A DNA stretch of 64,000 nucleotides from Epiperipatus broadwayi (GCA_028023455.1 JAQFVV010000183.1:992001-1056000), one strand, 5' to 3'; shown: positions 1 to 12,240, counted from the first letter of the stretch. Notes: generated from the letters alone by a model not told the origin. Translations and numbers: made by a program.

Positions 1-756
1 TTGTAAATAATGTCCAATAGATGGTTATGTGAATTTTATAGTATAATATCTTGAGAAAGTCTCAATGAAGATGAAAGCCAATTTGATAAATACTATAATA
101 CAGTTATTAATATTTATTTATTTCAATCTTATTTTGATTGATTATTTATTTATGCATTTATGACAACATTGTGGACAAATCAATTGTATTGGATATTTGA
201 TCATTATAGTAATTTTGTACTGTATAGCAGATTGGTGTTACTGATTGCTGATCACAAATATGGCAAAGATAAACATAATTTCAAACTGCACAGCATTTAG
301 CAATCACAAACAACTCTTGTAGTTTTCTATTAAGAAAGATGAACATTGAAATGCAACGGAATGGAGTTACAGTGCTGGAAAGTAGATTTCTCAGGTTTGA
401 AGCATTCAACATGTGGCTGAGAAAAGATCAAAAATATTATTCTGTAGTATTAATTTCTGTAAAGAGGCTATATTAATGCCAGTTGGATATCTAGTTGCTG
501 ATATAGCTATTCTGGTGATCGATATTTTAAATTACCAAAAGTAGATTGGTCATTAGAATTTGGAGTGCATAGATTATGAAGCAAGGAGAAAATGGCAGGT
601 GAAGATGGATATGGATATCATATATTAACATCTTTAAAATTTGTAATGGAGTAGGAAAATTCCAAATCCAAAGAATTTACTGTTTATTATTCAGGCTAAG
701 TACAACAAAAAGGAAATGATATGATTTTTATTATCTAAATTCAAATAATGCAAAAA
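1..756. other. AT-rich spacer, no gene seen
   Basis: No open frame of useful length, no terminal repeats and no tRNA-like boxes were recognised here. The sequence is ordinary AT-rich spacer leading into the tandem repeat at 757. Confidence 0.6.
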
Positions 757-1090
757 GCTATCATTGTCTACAATTTTATGATGATAGCTATAATTTAATG
801 ATGACACCAATTCCAAGGCGCAAATATCCATTTGAAGAACTATCATTGTCTATAATTTCAGAACATTGACTATAACTTTATGAATGACATCAATTCCAAT
901 ACATAAATACCCATTCGAATGACTATCATTGTCTATAATTTTATAATGATAACTATAATTTAATGAATGTCACCAGTTCCAATGCACAAATATCCATTCA
1001 AATGACTATCATAGTCTATAATTTTAGGACATTGGTTATAATTTTATGAATGATATCAATTCCAATACACAAATACCCATTCAATATGAA
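757..1090 (+). repeat. four-copy 83-bp tandem repeat
   Basis: Four successive units of about 83 bp start near 757, 841, 923 and 1006. Each opens with a CTATCATTGTCTATAATT-like phrase and closes with a CAAATACCCATTC-like phrase. Copies 1 and 3 share one central version (TGATAACTATAATTTAATG type). Copies 2 and 4 share another (ACATTGACTATAACTTTATG type), so the higher-order unit is a dimer of about 166 bp. No coding content was seen. It could be a short satellite or minisatellite array. Confidence 0.8.
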
Positions 1091-1890
1091 TATAAAGCAA
1101 TCTTTGCTCCTAGAACTCAAGCAATTGAAGCAAGAATTAACAGGTACAGATACATTTGGGTAAACTTTTATTAAAGTTTCATGATAATAAGGGGAATGCC
1201 AAAGTTGAAAATAGAAAGTTAGAAACTACTGTTAGTCAGTATTGAGTGAGAAGCAAAAAAATAAATGATGAACTTTTTACTTACAGTATGGACATCATCA
1301 GATGAAGTTCATGGGAGATAACTTACATTTTTGACAACAAATTGTGAATGTCTTTCCAATGTGAAAGATTGTGAAGCAAATCATTAATTGTTCACATGTT
1401 AACTTTTGGTTGAAGCTAAAAAAATCTAAAACCTTGTCCATATATTCTAAAGAATTTATTTCTTTAAAATAGTATGAAAAAAAGATATTTAAATTTTTTT
1501 ATGTAATTAATGGTAAAGTGATAGAATATAAAATGGTTAAAGAAGAATACCTGAGAAATATTCAAATAAGATGAAATAGACCACAAGAAATTAAAATAGC
1601 TGTTGAAAGATATAATACCAATTGCAAAGACAAAAGAAATGACAAAATTAAAAATAAAAAAAATATTAAGAGAACTAAATAGATAACTTCCAAGAACATT
1701 CAGGAAATACAAGTACCAAATAATATTTGCAAAGTCATTGAAAATAAAAGCAGATGTATAAAAAAGAGCCATCTTTCAAGAAATAATGATGTATTAAATT
1801 TTGCTCAGCTCAGATATGAAATTGGGCAAACTATAATTAAACTAATAAAAATAAACCAGATATGAAAATAATATAGAACAAAGTATAATG
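1091..1890. other. AT-rich spacer, no gene seen
   Basis: A 102-codon minus-strand frame (1464-1772) is almost all Phe, Ile, Asn and Tyr, as expected from translated AT-rich DNA. It has no recognisable domain, and I do not call it a gene. Confidence 0.6.
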
Positions 1891-2303
1891 TATGCAGGAT
1901 TCAAACTCAGACTTCTCCTGTACATGAGGTGTCAGAATGATCAAATGTCAACATGGGTAGGATGACAACCTTGGTACTAACATGGGCTTTGAACATTCCA
2001 TCATCAAATTTTCAATGAAATGGAAGGCTGAAGAGTTGTGAGTTGGAGTAGTTTGAAGCCCGTCTATTAAAGTATGAAGATTGGCTATCTTAATATAAAG
2101 CTGAGCACTGATTGTATATATGTGTGAAGATAGTAATCTGGACCTACTGATGATTACTAGTTTAGCATGAAATACATGTATTGGTGATTATTTATCTTTT
2201 CAACGTGTGTGTGTGATTAGATGGGTCAGCAATATGAGATGGCATGGAGAGTTGAGGGTCGTGTGAAAGTCTGAGTTCGAATCTTGCATACCTTACAAAT
2301 ATA
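1890..2303 (+). mobile_element. FB-C foldback/MITE copy 1
   Basis: Bounded by inverted repeats of about 23 bp: GTATGCAGGATTCAAACTC at the left, and the complement of a GAGTTCGAATCTTGCATAC phrase at the right. The body from about 2030 matches the right arm of the complete copy at 34.5-35.1 kb (key phrases GAAGCCCGTCTATTAAAGTA, GAGCACTGATTG, TGATTATTTATCTTTTCAAC). The inner part of the left arm is missing, so this is an internally deleted form. The right tip, GAGTTCGAATC, matches the tRNA T-arm/B-box consensus. Copies also lie at 19.6, 28.3, 34.5, 37.7, 55.8 and 59.0 kb. Confidence 0.7.
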
Positions 2304-3580
2304 TATGCAGATTTAAGCCCCTATACTGTATTAAAGAACAAAGCATAGTAAAAAAAAGCCAACAACGCATCATTAAGTTTCTTCTTTCTCACATTGAAAA
2401 TCGTTTCTTCAGAAGCGAATAAATGCTATTAATAGAAATATGAATTCAAATAAAAGAAGTAAGTCTTCATAGAGTTACAGAATAAAATATTTTTTTTATT
2501 TTAATTCCATATTTAAAATGGAAATGAATTTTAGTTCAGACGTAATATATGTATAATTAAATTTTAAAATTACATTTATTATTATTAAAATTTTTCAAAA
2601 AATTTCAGCACTGATATCTATGAAAACGTTTTCTTTCCGGAAATCATTCATTACATCTGTTTTATCATAATTATGGGATTAATGACTTGTCTTTTTAAAA
2701 ACAAACATTTAAAAGTAAAATGATTTAAAATAAATATTTTGCAAATATTTTGAATAAGTAAACACAAATATGTAAATAAATTATTGAAAATTATTATTTT
2801 GGTATCCAAAATACTAAAAGAAAAACGACACTCTTAAGTATTAGGTAAAAAAATTGACCAATCAACAGCATTGTCACTTTCTATTACGATCCAATCAATC
2901 AGCTTCTTTTGAATTTGGAAATTTGCATGATATTTATATTATATCTTTATGATGGTAACAACATATTTTTTAAAAGCTACTAATTTTAGTTCAAATTTTT
3001 ATCATAAAAAATATAAACTAGCATGCTAGCATTATAGACAACCACAATGTAGTGAAGAAAATATGGCAGCAATCGCAACACAATTACATCACCTCAAAGC
3101 ATGCTGTCGACCTTTTACTATGCAGAACCAAGCTAAATCAGAGATGAGATACGTGGAGTTAGTTAGAGACGTTATTGGTGATAACTATAGACAATTATAT
3201 TTAATGTGTGTTTGGATAAATATGCCATCCATCACATTGAATGAATTATTATATCAAAGTAATACTTGTTAAAAGAGTAGAAAGATTTCAGTTGATGATC
3301 CATATCTTAAAAGAATAGCTATACCTCATCATTACACTCTTGTAGAGAATTAACCTGCATAAGTCAGTAATAAAACTTTGAAGCCTCATTACATAGCTAA
3401 TGAAAGCCATTTCTTGTACAATAAAATTATCAGAATATGGCAATTAATTAAGGACAAATAGATATTAAATGCTAAAAAATATTTCCAATCTTTGTTAATA
3501 GAACAATTTAATTTATTTAAAATATTTGCCTTGGTAATATTTATAAGCTTTTTAATTCAAAATTAAAAGTTTATAGAATT
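2304..3580. other. spacer with one unassigned small frame
   Basis: A 69-codon ATG frame at 3063-3272 has less AT-biased amino-acid use than its surroundings (Gln, His, Cys, Arg, Glu and Met all present). It could be a remnant of an exon or of a transposon frame. I recognise no family, no start context and no flanking splice structure, so I do not call it a gene. The rest is AT-rich spacer. Confidence 0.4.
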
Positions 3581-3583
3581 TCC

Positions 3584-3937
3584 AACATTAAGATTGTAAT
3601 ATTAACTCGCTGTAAATTTCAAGATTTTGCATAGGTTAATTTGTAAAGGAAATAGTGGACTTAAATAGTGAAGAAAACAACAACTTCATGCTTCCAAATC
3701 AAGATGCTTCAGATTCGCCTATATAGGTGGAAATTTAGTTTAAAGATAAGATGGCTGCTCTTATCTTTATAAAAGTCGCTATCTTGTGTCATGGTTTGGA
3801 AGGTCCTTCTATTCACAAAATATGCTTGATTATTATGAATTTTAAAGTGCATTGAACACAGATTAAAGCCTGTTTAAAAAGTATTTACAAATGCTTTCTG
3901 TGCACTCAATAAATTAATTATTACTCTTCAATTAATT
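3584..3937 (+). mobile_element. FB-B foldback copy (right-arm type)
   Basis: Matches the right half of the 821-bp insert at 29.9-30.7 kb. Shared phrases, in order, are GGAAATAGTGGACTTAAA, CTTCATGCTNCCAAATCAAG, TAAAGATAAGATGG, TCTTATCTTTATAAAAGT and AAAAGTATTTACA. The right end, CAATAAATTAATTATTACTC, corresponds to the right tip of the 30.7-kb copy. No coding capacity. The left half of the larger insert is absent here, so this copy is either a monomeric form or truncated. Confidence 0.75.
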
Positions 3938-4207
3938 TTTAGATAAATAATATTTAATTTTTTATAATTATGTTGCAATGCAAGTACAGCTCTTGTTGCA
4001 GATCATTACATATCAAATATATACATAGAAATGTCATATGTATGTCTACAGATAAAATTAATAATTTTTGAAGAGAAAGTTATTTTATTAATTGCTAACG
4101 TTAAAATTTTTTTAAACTAACATTCTTCCAAAATATATATATATGGAAATATCCCAGTGTATATTGTTAGATGAAAATTCAAATACAAAATATTCGATCA
4201 TCCTATC
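3938..4207. other. AT-rich spacer
   Basis: Nothing beyond a short (TA)n tract near 4133-4143 was seen. Confidence 0.5.
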
Positions 4208-4386
4208 AAACTTTGTTTTTCAGCAACATCATCTGTGAATAAAGTATAAATTTCAAACAACAAAACACAAGTTATACTGTTTGAAGTTCAGACTTTATAT
4301 TTATTCACAGAGGGCATTGCTGTCAACTGTTTGAAGTTCAGATTTTATATTTGTTCACAAAAGGCATTGCTGAAAAATGTTTGGGA
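4208..4386. repeat. small foldback with duplicated right arm
   Basis: The left arm at 4208-4259 (CAGCAACATCATCTGTGAA) is the imperfect reverse complement of two successive right arms at about 4278 and 4328. Both right arms contain TGTTTGAAGTTCAGA and GGCATTGCTG. The right arm is therefore tandemly repeated with a 50-bp period. This is a hairpin-forming, non-coding repeat. Confidence 0.65.
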
Positions 4387-4702
4387 GGCTAAAATATTAT
4401 ACATAGATGTAATTATATCATTCTTTTTATACACTTTATTCACTGCAATATTATATTCTTATTACTGTTTCATTTTCTTGTAGTGTTGATTGTCCAGCAG
4501 CCTTCATCAGAACTACAATGTATATAAGTATATAATTCTACTTCTCTCAATATATATAAAATAAAGAGTGGGAAATTCCATTCTAATAAAAATGTAAACA
4601 AATGCAAAATATATTTGGCATATAGTAAGATAACTGTGAAAATTTTAACTAATCAACAAACATGCCAATTATTGAAAAGTTTGAAAGGAGATCTTAAATT
4701 AT
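4387..4702. other. AT-rich spacer
   Basis: No gene or bounded repeat was recognised. It runs up to the tandem duplication at the 3' end of the neighbouring LINE. Confidence 0.5.
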
Positions 4703-6396
4703 ACCTAACATTTCTTTTGTGTATATATATATATCATCCACCATTACCTAACATTTCTTTTGTGTATATATATATATCATCCACCATTATCAATCCACTG
4801 CAGGATGAAGGTCTCTCCAAGTTTAATCCATCTTCTCCGATCTTTAGCTTCTCTTCTCCACAACACCCCTGCACATTTTATTTCATCCATCCATCTCACA
4901 TGTGGTCTCTTTCTGGGTCTTTTACAATCTCTTGGAATCCAGTTTAAAATTTCAATTGTCCATCTATTATCATCTCTTCTAGAAATATGTCCAGCCCAAC
5001 TCCATTTCAATCTTTTAATTTTTTCAATAAGGTCAGTAACACCTGTTTGTTGTCTTACCCATACATTGCATTTTCGATCTCTTCTTGTTACTCCCAACAT
5101 ACATCTCTCCAAACTCCTTTGAGTGGTCTGAAGTCTCTGTATTGCTCTTCTATTAAGTGTCCACGTCTCAGATCCATAAGTAAGAACTGGTAAAACACAT
5201 TTATCAAAAACCATCCTTTTCAAACACATAGGCATATTTCCTTTTAGTATCAAGTTATTTTTACCAAAAGCACTCCAACCAAGTTTAATTCTATGATTAA
5301 TTTCCTCCATTATGTTTCCATCTGTATTAATAATCTGACCAAGGTATTTGTAACTGTTAACTTCTTCTAATTCTTCATAATCAATCTTTATTTTCATATT
5401 TTGAGCAAATCGATTAAACATTACTTTAGTCTTTTTAACATTTATCTTTAGTCCTACTTTTCTACTTTCATCTGCTAACTCCTGCAACATTTCCTGCAGC
5501 TCTGAAGCATTATTTGCAAAAACAATTACATCATCTGTGAAATCTAAATGACTTAAATACCCTCCATTTACTTTCACTCCTTTAGTTTCCCATTTTAATC
5601 CACAAAATACTTCTTGCAGCACTGCTGTAAAGAGTTTTGGAGATATGGAGTCACCTTGTCTTACACCTTTCTCAATGTTGATTTTTCCAGTATCATTATG
5701 TAATCTAATTGTTGCTGTTGCATTTTTATAAATATTCTTTAAAATATGACAATATCCTGGATCTATACCTTGATGGTCCAATGCTTTAATCACTGAAGAA
5801 ATGTGTATAGAATCGAATGTCTTTTCATAATCTACAAATCCAAAACATAATGACAACTCATATTCGTTTGTCCTTTCTATGACTTCTCTTAATACCTGGA
5901 TATGATCTATTGTACTAAAACCACTTTTAAATCCAGCTTGTTCTCTTGGTTGGTGGAAATCCAAAGTTCTCTGTAGACGAGTTGTAATTATCTTGGTAAA
6001 AATTTTATATAAAACTGATAAAAGGCTGATAGGTCTGTAATTTCTAATATCTTCTTTATCACCTTTTTTAAATATTAATATTATTACTGCATTCTTCCAA
6101 TCGTCCAGTACATCTTTATCATTTAGACATTTGGTATATAACTTTGCTAAAATTGTTTCTATTTCTTCACCTGCTTCTTTTAATATATCAATTATAATTC
6201 CATCATTTCCTGGAGCCTTTCCTTCTTCATTTAAAATTCTGGGCAATTCAGAAGATGCAATAGATATAGGAGGTACTTGTTGTTTATTACTATATAATTC
6301 TTGATAAAAATCTTCTACCAATTTCATGATGTCATCTCTCTTTTTAGTAATAATTCCATCTTTTTTTTTTATTGCAGATATAAATTTCCTACCAAT
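4703..6396 (-). mobile_element. 5'-truncated RTE-like non-LTR retrotransposon
   Basis: The element reads on the minus strand. Its 5' end breaks inside the coding region at about 6396, next to a (TA)n tract (6397-6411). Its 3' end lies just after the stop codon, in a GATGATATATAT-type tail at 4703-4788. The N-terminal APE endonuclease expected for RTE-type elements is missing, which fits ordinary 5' truncation during target-primed reverse transcription. The tail is present as two exact 43-bp units (4703-4745 and 4746-4788). Three more decayed copies of the family lie in the window. Confidence 0.85.
4777..6393 (-). CDS. reverse transcriptase of RTE-like LINE (5' partial)
   Basis: Open for 538 codons from the truncation point. 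The ATG at 6325-6327 is internal, because the 22 codons before it are in frame and include the RTE-typical phrase GRKFISAIKKKDG. In numbering from that Met, the finger motifs are GKAPGNDGI (37-45) and NYRPISLLS (96-104). RT motif A is FVDYEKTFDSI (164-174), with catalytic Asp. Motif B is GVRQGDSISP (221-230). Motif C is LDFTDDVIVF (261-270), with both Asp present in an FTDD version of Y/FxDD. The thumb phrase SYKYLG and the C-terminal RWMDEI region follow. The enzyme would copy the element RNA at a nicked target. Without endonuclease or 5' promoter this copy cannot act alone. The unbroken frame suggests it is the youngest copy here. Confidence 0.85.
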   Translation of the reverse strand, partial: GRKFISAIKKKDGIITKKRDDIMKLVEDFYQELYSNKQQVPPISIASSELPRILNEEGKAPGNDGIIIDILKEAGEEIETILAKLYTKCLNDKDVLDDWKNAVIILIFKKGDKEDIRNYRPISLLSVLYKIFTKIITTRLQRTLDFHQPREQAGFKSGFSTIDHIQVLREVIERTNEYELSLCFGFVDYEKTFDSIHISSVIKALDHQGIDPGYCHILKNIYKNATATIRLHNDTGKINIEKGVRQGDSISPKLFTAVLQEVFCGLKWETKGVKVNGGYLSHLDFTDDVIVFANNASELQEMLQELADESRKVGLKINVKKTKVMFNRFAQNMKIKIDYEELEEVNSYKYLGQIINTDGNIMEEINHRIKLGWSAFGKNNLILKGNMPMCLKRMVFDKCVLPVLTYGSETWTLNRRAIQRLQTTQRSLERCMLGVTRRDRKCNVWVRQQTGVTDLIEKIKRLKWSWAGHISRRDDNRWTIEILNWIPRDCKRPRKRPHVRWMDEIKCAGVLWRREAKDRRRWIKLGETFILQWIDNGG

Positions 6397-6399
6397 ATA

Positions 6400-7850
6400 T
6401 ATATATATACATTTTCACATATATATTGTATGTTGATTTTCTTACACTCTTTTAAAATTTATAGTGTTTTTACATGACATTTGATGGAAAATCTACTAAT
6501 TTCTTGGAAGACATGTTTTTGTCAATCAAACTTGACATTATCAGCTGCTTGGGAAATCAATTGAGATCATATCAATCTTAGAAATTTAATTCTGATTTAA
6601 ATAAACTCATGATATTCCATTTGATATTAATGCTTGAGTGATAATTTTAATTGTAATTTAAGTAAAATAAATATATTTGATTTATTCTTTCAATATGTTT
6701 TAATTTATTTATCATACCATCAGAGAGTATCGACTTTTTTGCTTGTGATATAAAAACCAGACATATCTGGCCTATAGAACAGACATCACTCATTTTAATT
6801 GGTTGGATTAACAATTGTTTTTAAAGATTTAATGTAAATTAAACAAAATATTTTAATATTATATAAATAAATGTGAGAAATTCACAATTGAAAAATTGAC
6901 AAAAAACATTTGGAAAAACACAGCCTGTTTGAAACCTTTCAGAAATGTACCTGGCAAAGTATTACTAAAGTTAAATTTAAATTTTGAAATATACCTATTA
7001 TATTTGATATGTGAATTTGATAGCATTATTAACAACTGCTTTATATATATAAGCTTTGTTAATAAAGGAATTATTTCCTCCATATAAGATAATAAAAATT
7101 AGTGGATTATTATATAAAGGAAGGAATTATTTCCTTTGCATCACAGCATTATGGACAAACATAATGGGTTTTTAAATGGTTATGAATTTCACACATGACC
7201 ATCTTACGGACAAACATTCACCTGGATCAAATGACAGCTTTAGAGATGAACATTCATACATTCACCAATCAGACAACATACAAAATAGGGATTATATATT
7301 ATAAATAATATAAATTAATTACATTAAGTAATTAAAAATATAACCACTGAACTAAGCTAGAATATCCATACTCATTTATGAGAAGCTTCTGATAAATAAC
7401 ATTTTAATTCTGTCATAGAATTTATTTTTTAAAAAAAATTCAAAACAAGCAGTATATAATAAAAGAAAAATTAATCACACAAAAAAAAACATATCTGCAG
7501 GAGCGCCATCTGAAGTTATACGTTCGCATCGTTTGATTCAAGGAAATTATTACAATAGACTCTTTAATCAGCCTTTTTTAAAATAATAATAAATGATCTT
7601 TTTTTAAAAATTAATGTAATGAGAAAGGTAAACTTTTGACTTGATAAAATTAAATTGAACAATGCATTAACGGAGTCAATCATTTTAAAAATCAATACTT
7701 CATTTAAAATTATAAGTAAAAGCTGCAAAATATTTTAATGAAAACTTTCTTCTTCTTTATTAGGAAGTTCATGACTGTGGGTTCGTTAGTGGCCGTTTCT
7801 ATTAAAAAACTATATATTTGCAGTTAATAAATTGAATGAGCGTATTGTTC
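6400..7850. other. AT-rich spacer
   Basis: Two complementary-strand frames of 63-74 codons (around 6859-7087) overlap each other and show no domain. I see no gene here. Confidence 0.5.
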
Positions 7851-7952
7851 TGAAGTTCATAAGAATTTCGAACACCTGAAGTCTCAGAACTTTAAAGGAT
7901 CCGGGATCTTACAATTCAGAACCTGACCTCAATACCGCAGTAAACCATGTAG
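7782..7952 (+). repeat. dispersed repeat R2, copy 1
   Basis: Shares an ordered set of phrases with 26287-26402: AATTGA...GT near the left, AGTTCATAAGAA in the middle, then CAGAAC, and ACC..ACCATG near the right. Similarity by eye is only moderate. The compact size suggests an old SINE or MITE, but no tail or terminal repeat was fixed. Confidence 0.4.
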
Positions 7953-8937
7953 AGCATTAAATTAATTAAAATCATTATATAACTATTAGAAAAATTGTTA
8001 TAGTTAATTAAGCAAAAAAAATAAGTCATTTTTAATAAAACATTAATATATTATTCGAATCTTTTAAATCAAATTGTTAATTTTATAATTAAAGTTTATA
8101 CGGGAGATAATGCTATTGTAAAAATATAAAAAATAAAGCTATTTTTAAATAAAAGAATATATTCTATAAGACTATATTTGAAGCAAGGCTTAAACGTAAA
8201 ATATTAATGAAAAAGTTTAATAAGTAAAATAAATATTTTATTATTAATAATATTTGTAGCTAATGTTATAAGATATACATTTTTAGTGAAGACTGACTAT
8301 TAAAAACATTATAGATTAATTCCATTTCTGCTTAATACTTTGAATTTTAAGTTCTTCTATATAAGTGTTGGTGATGCCTAGCCAATGTGTTATTTGAGGA
8401 ATATAGTAATAAATATTAATATAAATGTTAATAATTTTCTTCGCATCTCTACACCACCTACTGTAAATTTTAATAACTAATAGATGCCAGATGATAGTAG
8501 GTAGCAAAAACGTGAAGAAAAAAGTATGCTGATGAAATAACAAATGAATAAGCTGAAGTCATGTGGTAGAGTCATGTGACAAATGCTAATAAAAATTTAA
8601 AACGCTGAAGGATTGAAAATGTAATTCTTAAAATATACTGTCAAGGAACAGGATTGGTTACTAGTTATTTTACTTTTTGGATAACCAATATCTTTATTGA
8701 TTCACAACAATATCTACCTTTCTAAAAATAACAATGGGATGTTTTTTTATATATTTTTAAATAAAATTAAACACATGCTCATATTTTTAAAGATTCTCAT
8801 CTTAAAACCAATTATTAACTAATAATAGCACTATTAACTTTAGAAAAGTAATAAATCATTTAGACCTCCACAAATGTTCTATTTATAATTTTAATGCTGA
8901 ACCTTTTCTAAAACAATTTCATATTGTCATATATTTT
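7953..8937. other. AT-rich spacer
   Basis: One 75-codon minus-strand frame (8316-8543) has no recognisable domain. Nothing else was identified. Confidence 0.5.
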
Positions 8938-9182
8938 GTTTATCTTTGAGCATATACATGCAATTTGAAAGTTATAACTATTTATTGGTCTGCTTTCAGA
9001 AAAGGTTATATTTATCTGTTTAAAGAGGTTTATTTAAACTCTTATGAATTAATAATTTCACTTTCTGTAGTCAAGTTGCAGTCTTTAGGGTCTATATTTA
9101 CTTATTAGACCACAAATAAAGATATATTTCTACCTTTATTGGTTAAAGAAGGTTTCCTTGACAACAAATTGAGATTATTGAT
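8938..9182 (+). repeat. dispersed repeat R1, copy 1
   Basis: Reappears on the opposite strand at about 42455-42716. Shared landmarks in order are GAGCAT near the left end, GTTTATTTAAACT, CTGTAGTC and CTTGACAACAAATTGA at the right end. The copies are well diverged, so it is an old family. It is non-coding, and its class is unknown. Confidence 0.6.
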
Positions 9183-11130
9183 TGTTAATGATATTGGTAT
9201 TGTTTAGACATTGATTGCTTTCATGTATTTATATTGAAGCAGTCAATCCTAATTAACGATTGAGCTTCATGGTCCTTCATACTTGTAAAGTTATTAACCC
9301 ATGTTTAAACCTTATGTTCCATCCCACTCCTATATTCATGTATATCTATTTTATGCATATGTTTGAGATGTGCACCTAAAAAGTTATAAAGTTTACCTTT
9401 TAATATTTTTTTTACTATTATTTATTATTAATTCTTCTTATTAAAATCAGAACATATTAAGTGCAGCTCAAATATATATATATATATAAATAATGGGAGA
9501 AATTACTAACATGATATTAATTTTACAAATATTTTTTTTTAAGTTTGTAAAATTAAAACTTTTCATTTAAATTCTTTATTTAAAAAACTGTATTTTTTTT
9601 CTTTTAAAAATCCAAGATGGAGTATGCAACTGTTAATTGTCCAAAAATAATTAAAAGGGTGGAAATTTTACATTGTCTAATTTTGGGAAAGAATGTCTAA
9701 TTAAACTGTACTAAAAGTAAAAAAGGAAATCAAATTAAGAATTTCTACTTTTGCAATTAACATTTTATCAAATCTATTTCTAATCTGGAAATAGATTTGA
9801 ATATATTTTTGGACAAATTATCTAATGGTTGCATCTCCAAAACAATATGTGAAGGAAATGAGAAAATTCCTACTAGATAGTAATCGTGAATGAAATTTAA
9901 AAAGGAATATTAAAAGCATTCCTCAAATACCTGAGGGCAGTATATAATAGTCTGATTTTTGACCACCTAGAGAGAACTAGTTTGTAGATTAGCTATCGCC
10001 AAAATACTCCACACTACTTTATTTTCCAAAATGTTGAATGAGTAGTTAAACTAATCACCTTTCCTCACCTTTGCTGGTCAGTCTCTTGCCACTAAAAATC
10101 ATCTCGCTGATGCCCCAAAAATGATAGAAGGTGTGATTTAAGAATGAAGGAATGCCTAATGGAAACTTGCTACTACATTGGAAATTGTTTGAATCCTGTT
10201 AATTTGCCATGCTGGAGCCGAACTGTCAATATGGACTCTTTAATATAGCAAGGTAATTAACATAAGAACCACCTATGAAATTTATATCTAATTCCTTCTA
10301 AAACTAATCTCAACCTCAGCTATCCAGATTTCTGATATAAATTGTTAAATTAAATGTTTTTTTTGTAACTGTTAATGTAAATTTGCTATCATACTAATAA
10401 TTTTTCTTTTATCTGTAAAATCTGTCATATGCTCTTATTTCTTTAATTTTGGTGTGGTTCCTTTCTTAATTTTAAACTATGATTTATTTTACTATTTTAA
10501 GTTGCCAATCTAAACAATCTTGCATGCCTAATGTATAAAGTTATTCTTCCCTATCTACTCAGACCTCTGTGGGTCAAGGTTAGTAAAAAAAACCCTTCCA
10601 TTTGAGTTAGATTTACATACATTTTTAATTAATATGCTCGCCAAATTGTTTCTCAAGTTAACCTAGTTTCATGATTTTCTTTATGCATAAAAAAGGGGTA
10701 TTATTTATGTATAACTTTTAAATCACTGAAAAATTAACGCTATTAAATATTTTATGTCACTCACTTAATTCTGAAAATGTGATTTCTTATTGTTATTGCT
10801 TTTAGAGTATCCATATTACAACGCTATACTCTTAATATTTCAAAGACTTGATTATTCTAAAGTTATACATTTCTCAAGAGTGGGATTTCAATATATTAAA
10901 TAGCAAGGAAGAAAAGGGGGGGGGGTAATTTTAAAATCTATTTTGTAAGAATTAAATTTTTCCCATATATATTACATAGCATAGCATTAATTGCCTAACT
11001 TATAGCATTCGAGTGAGGTTCATATGTCTTAAAATAGTAACTTTTATTTTATGTCATTAAAAACATAGTGTCATGCTGCATTGCTGATATATGGCTTTTT
11101 TTTTTATATTAAATCTTACATGCTTCTAGC
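9183..11130. other. spacer with (TA)n tracts
   Basis: Contains a (TA)n tract near 9471-9487 and a short G run near 10916-10924. A slightly less AT-rich block at 9950-10300 may be an old repeat, but no second copy was found in the window. Confidence 0.45.
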
Positions 11131-11315
11131 TTGGAGGATTAGGATGAGTTCGAACCCATAGACATTCTTTACGCCCTATCCCATAGACAATTGACTTTCC
11201 TGGGATCATTTTTGTATAACATGCCTCTCACATCAGTTGCACCAAAGAACCCTGGGGACCACACCAAGCCTAAATAAAATTCTCTAAGCAGTGCCCTAGA
11301 AAATGGACTCTTAAC
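11131..11315 (-). repeat. possible tRNA-related repeat
   Basis: A less AT-rich island. On the minus strand it contains GGGTTCGAACTCATCC, which fits the pol III B-box/T-arm consensus, followed by an acceptor-like TAATCCTCCA. A matching A-box or acceptor partner was not found, so a SINE remnant is possible and a functional tRNA is not. Confidence 0.3.
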
Positions 11316-12240
11316 ACTTCGTTTTCTTTGTATGAAAGCATGATGTCATTTCGGATTCTTCTGTCTTCATATCAGCACTGCTACTTTCCATTATTATTAG
11401 TTTATTTATTTAAAGACCTCATTTTGATGCTGTAACAATAAAATTGTTTGCTTATTTATATATATATATTTCCAAGAATAGTGATTAGTTTAATTTATAA
11501 TGTTATTTTTCTTCTTATTTTAAAAATCCCACCATCGTAATCTATTCTATTTATTTAAGAGTATACATATGTTAGAAAGGTGAAGCATTCTTTTGTTTTT
11601 AAATTTGAATTTAATGAATGGTTAAAAATATTTTGTTCACTAAGCAAATAAACTTGATTTAAATGTTTGTTATTTTATTAAATATTCACAAATATTATCC
11701 TTAATGAGTAAACCATTTTTAAAATATATTTTATTGATTTTCACGACCGAAACAGTGTGAAAATAGTTTATGTAATATAAATAATGATTCCTAGAATGCT
11801 CCAGAAATTTGTACATTAATCATCACCTTTCAGAACCACCACTAAAGCATTAATTCAAATATGTTTAAGTTTGTTTTGTAATCAAATGATTGGTATGTTG
11901 ATCTCACCCACAAATATATATATATTTACATATAATATGTCATTTATTCATAAGAGCATATGAATCATAATAGCATGATCAATTGTATGACACTCTCTAC
12001 ATCTGGGTAAATCATCTTGTCATGCACATTCAAATAAATATATAATCAATTTACTGTTTCATTAAATGTTTTATTAAATACTTTATTATTCAAGCAACTT
12101 ATGTAGTTTGAATTATCTTCTCTCCACTTCCATACATTTCAACATATATATGTGTTCTTTTGTTAAATGTCTTATGGTCTCTTTTGCTCTTCTAGTGGGC
12201 CAGATTTAAGAATTAATTCTCATGTGCCAACATTATTATA
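11316..12240. other. AT-rich spacer
   Basis: Short (TA)n tracts near 11458-11468 and 11915-11925; no gene or bounded element recognised. Confidence 0.5.

Noticed and set aside
1464-1772. 102-codon minus-strand frame
   Set aside because: Almost entirely Phe, Ile, Asn, Tyr and Ser, as any AT-rich strand would give; no domain or codon signal.
4615-5193. Plus-strand frames of 68-120 codons
   Set aside because: They lie antisense to the RTE-like RT frame and its tail, and are shadows of it.
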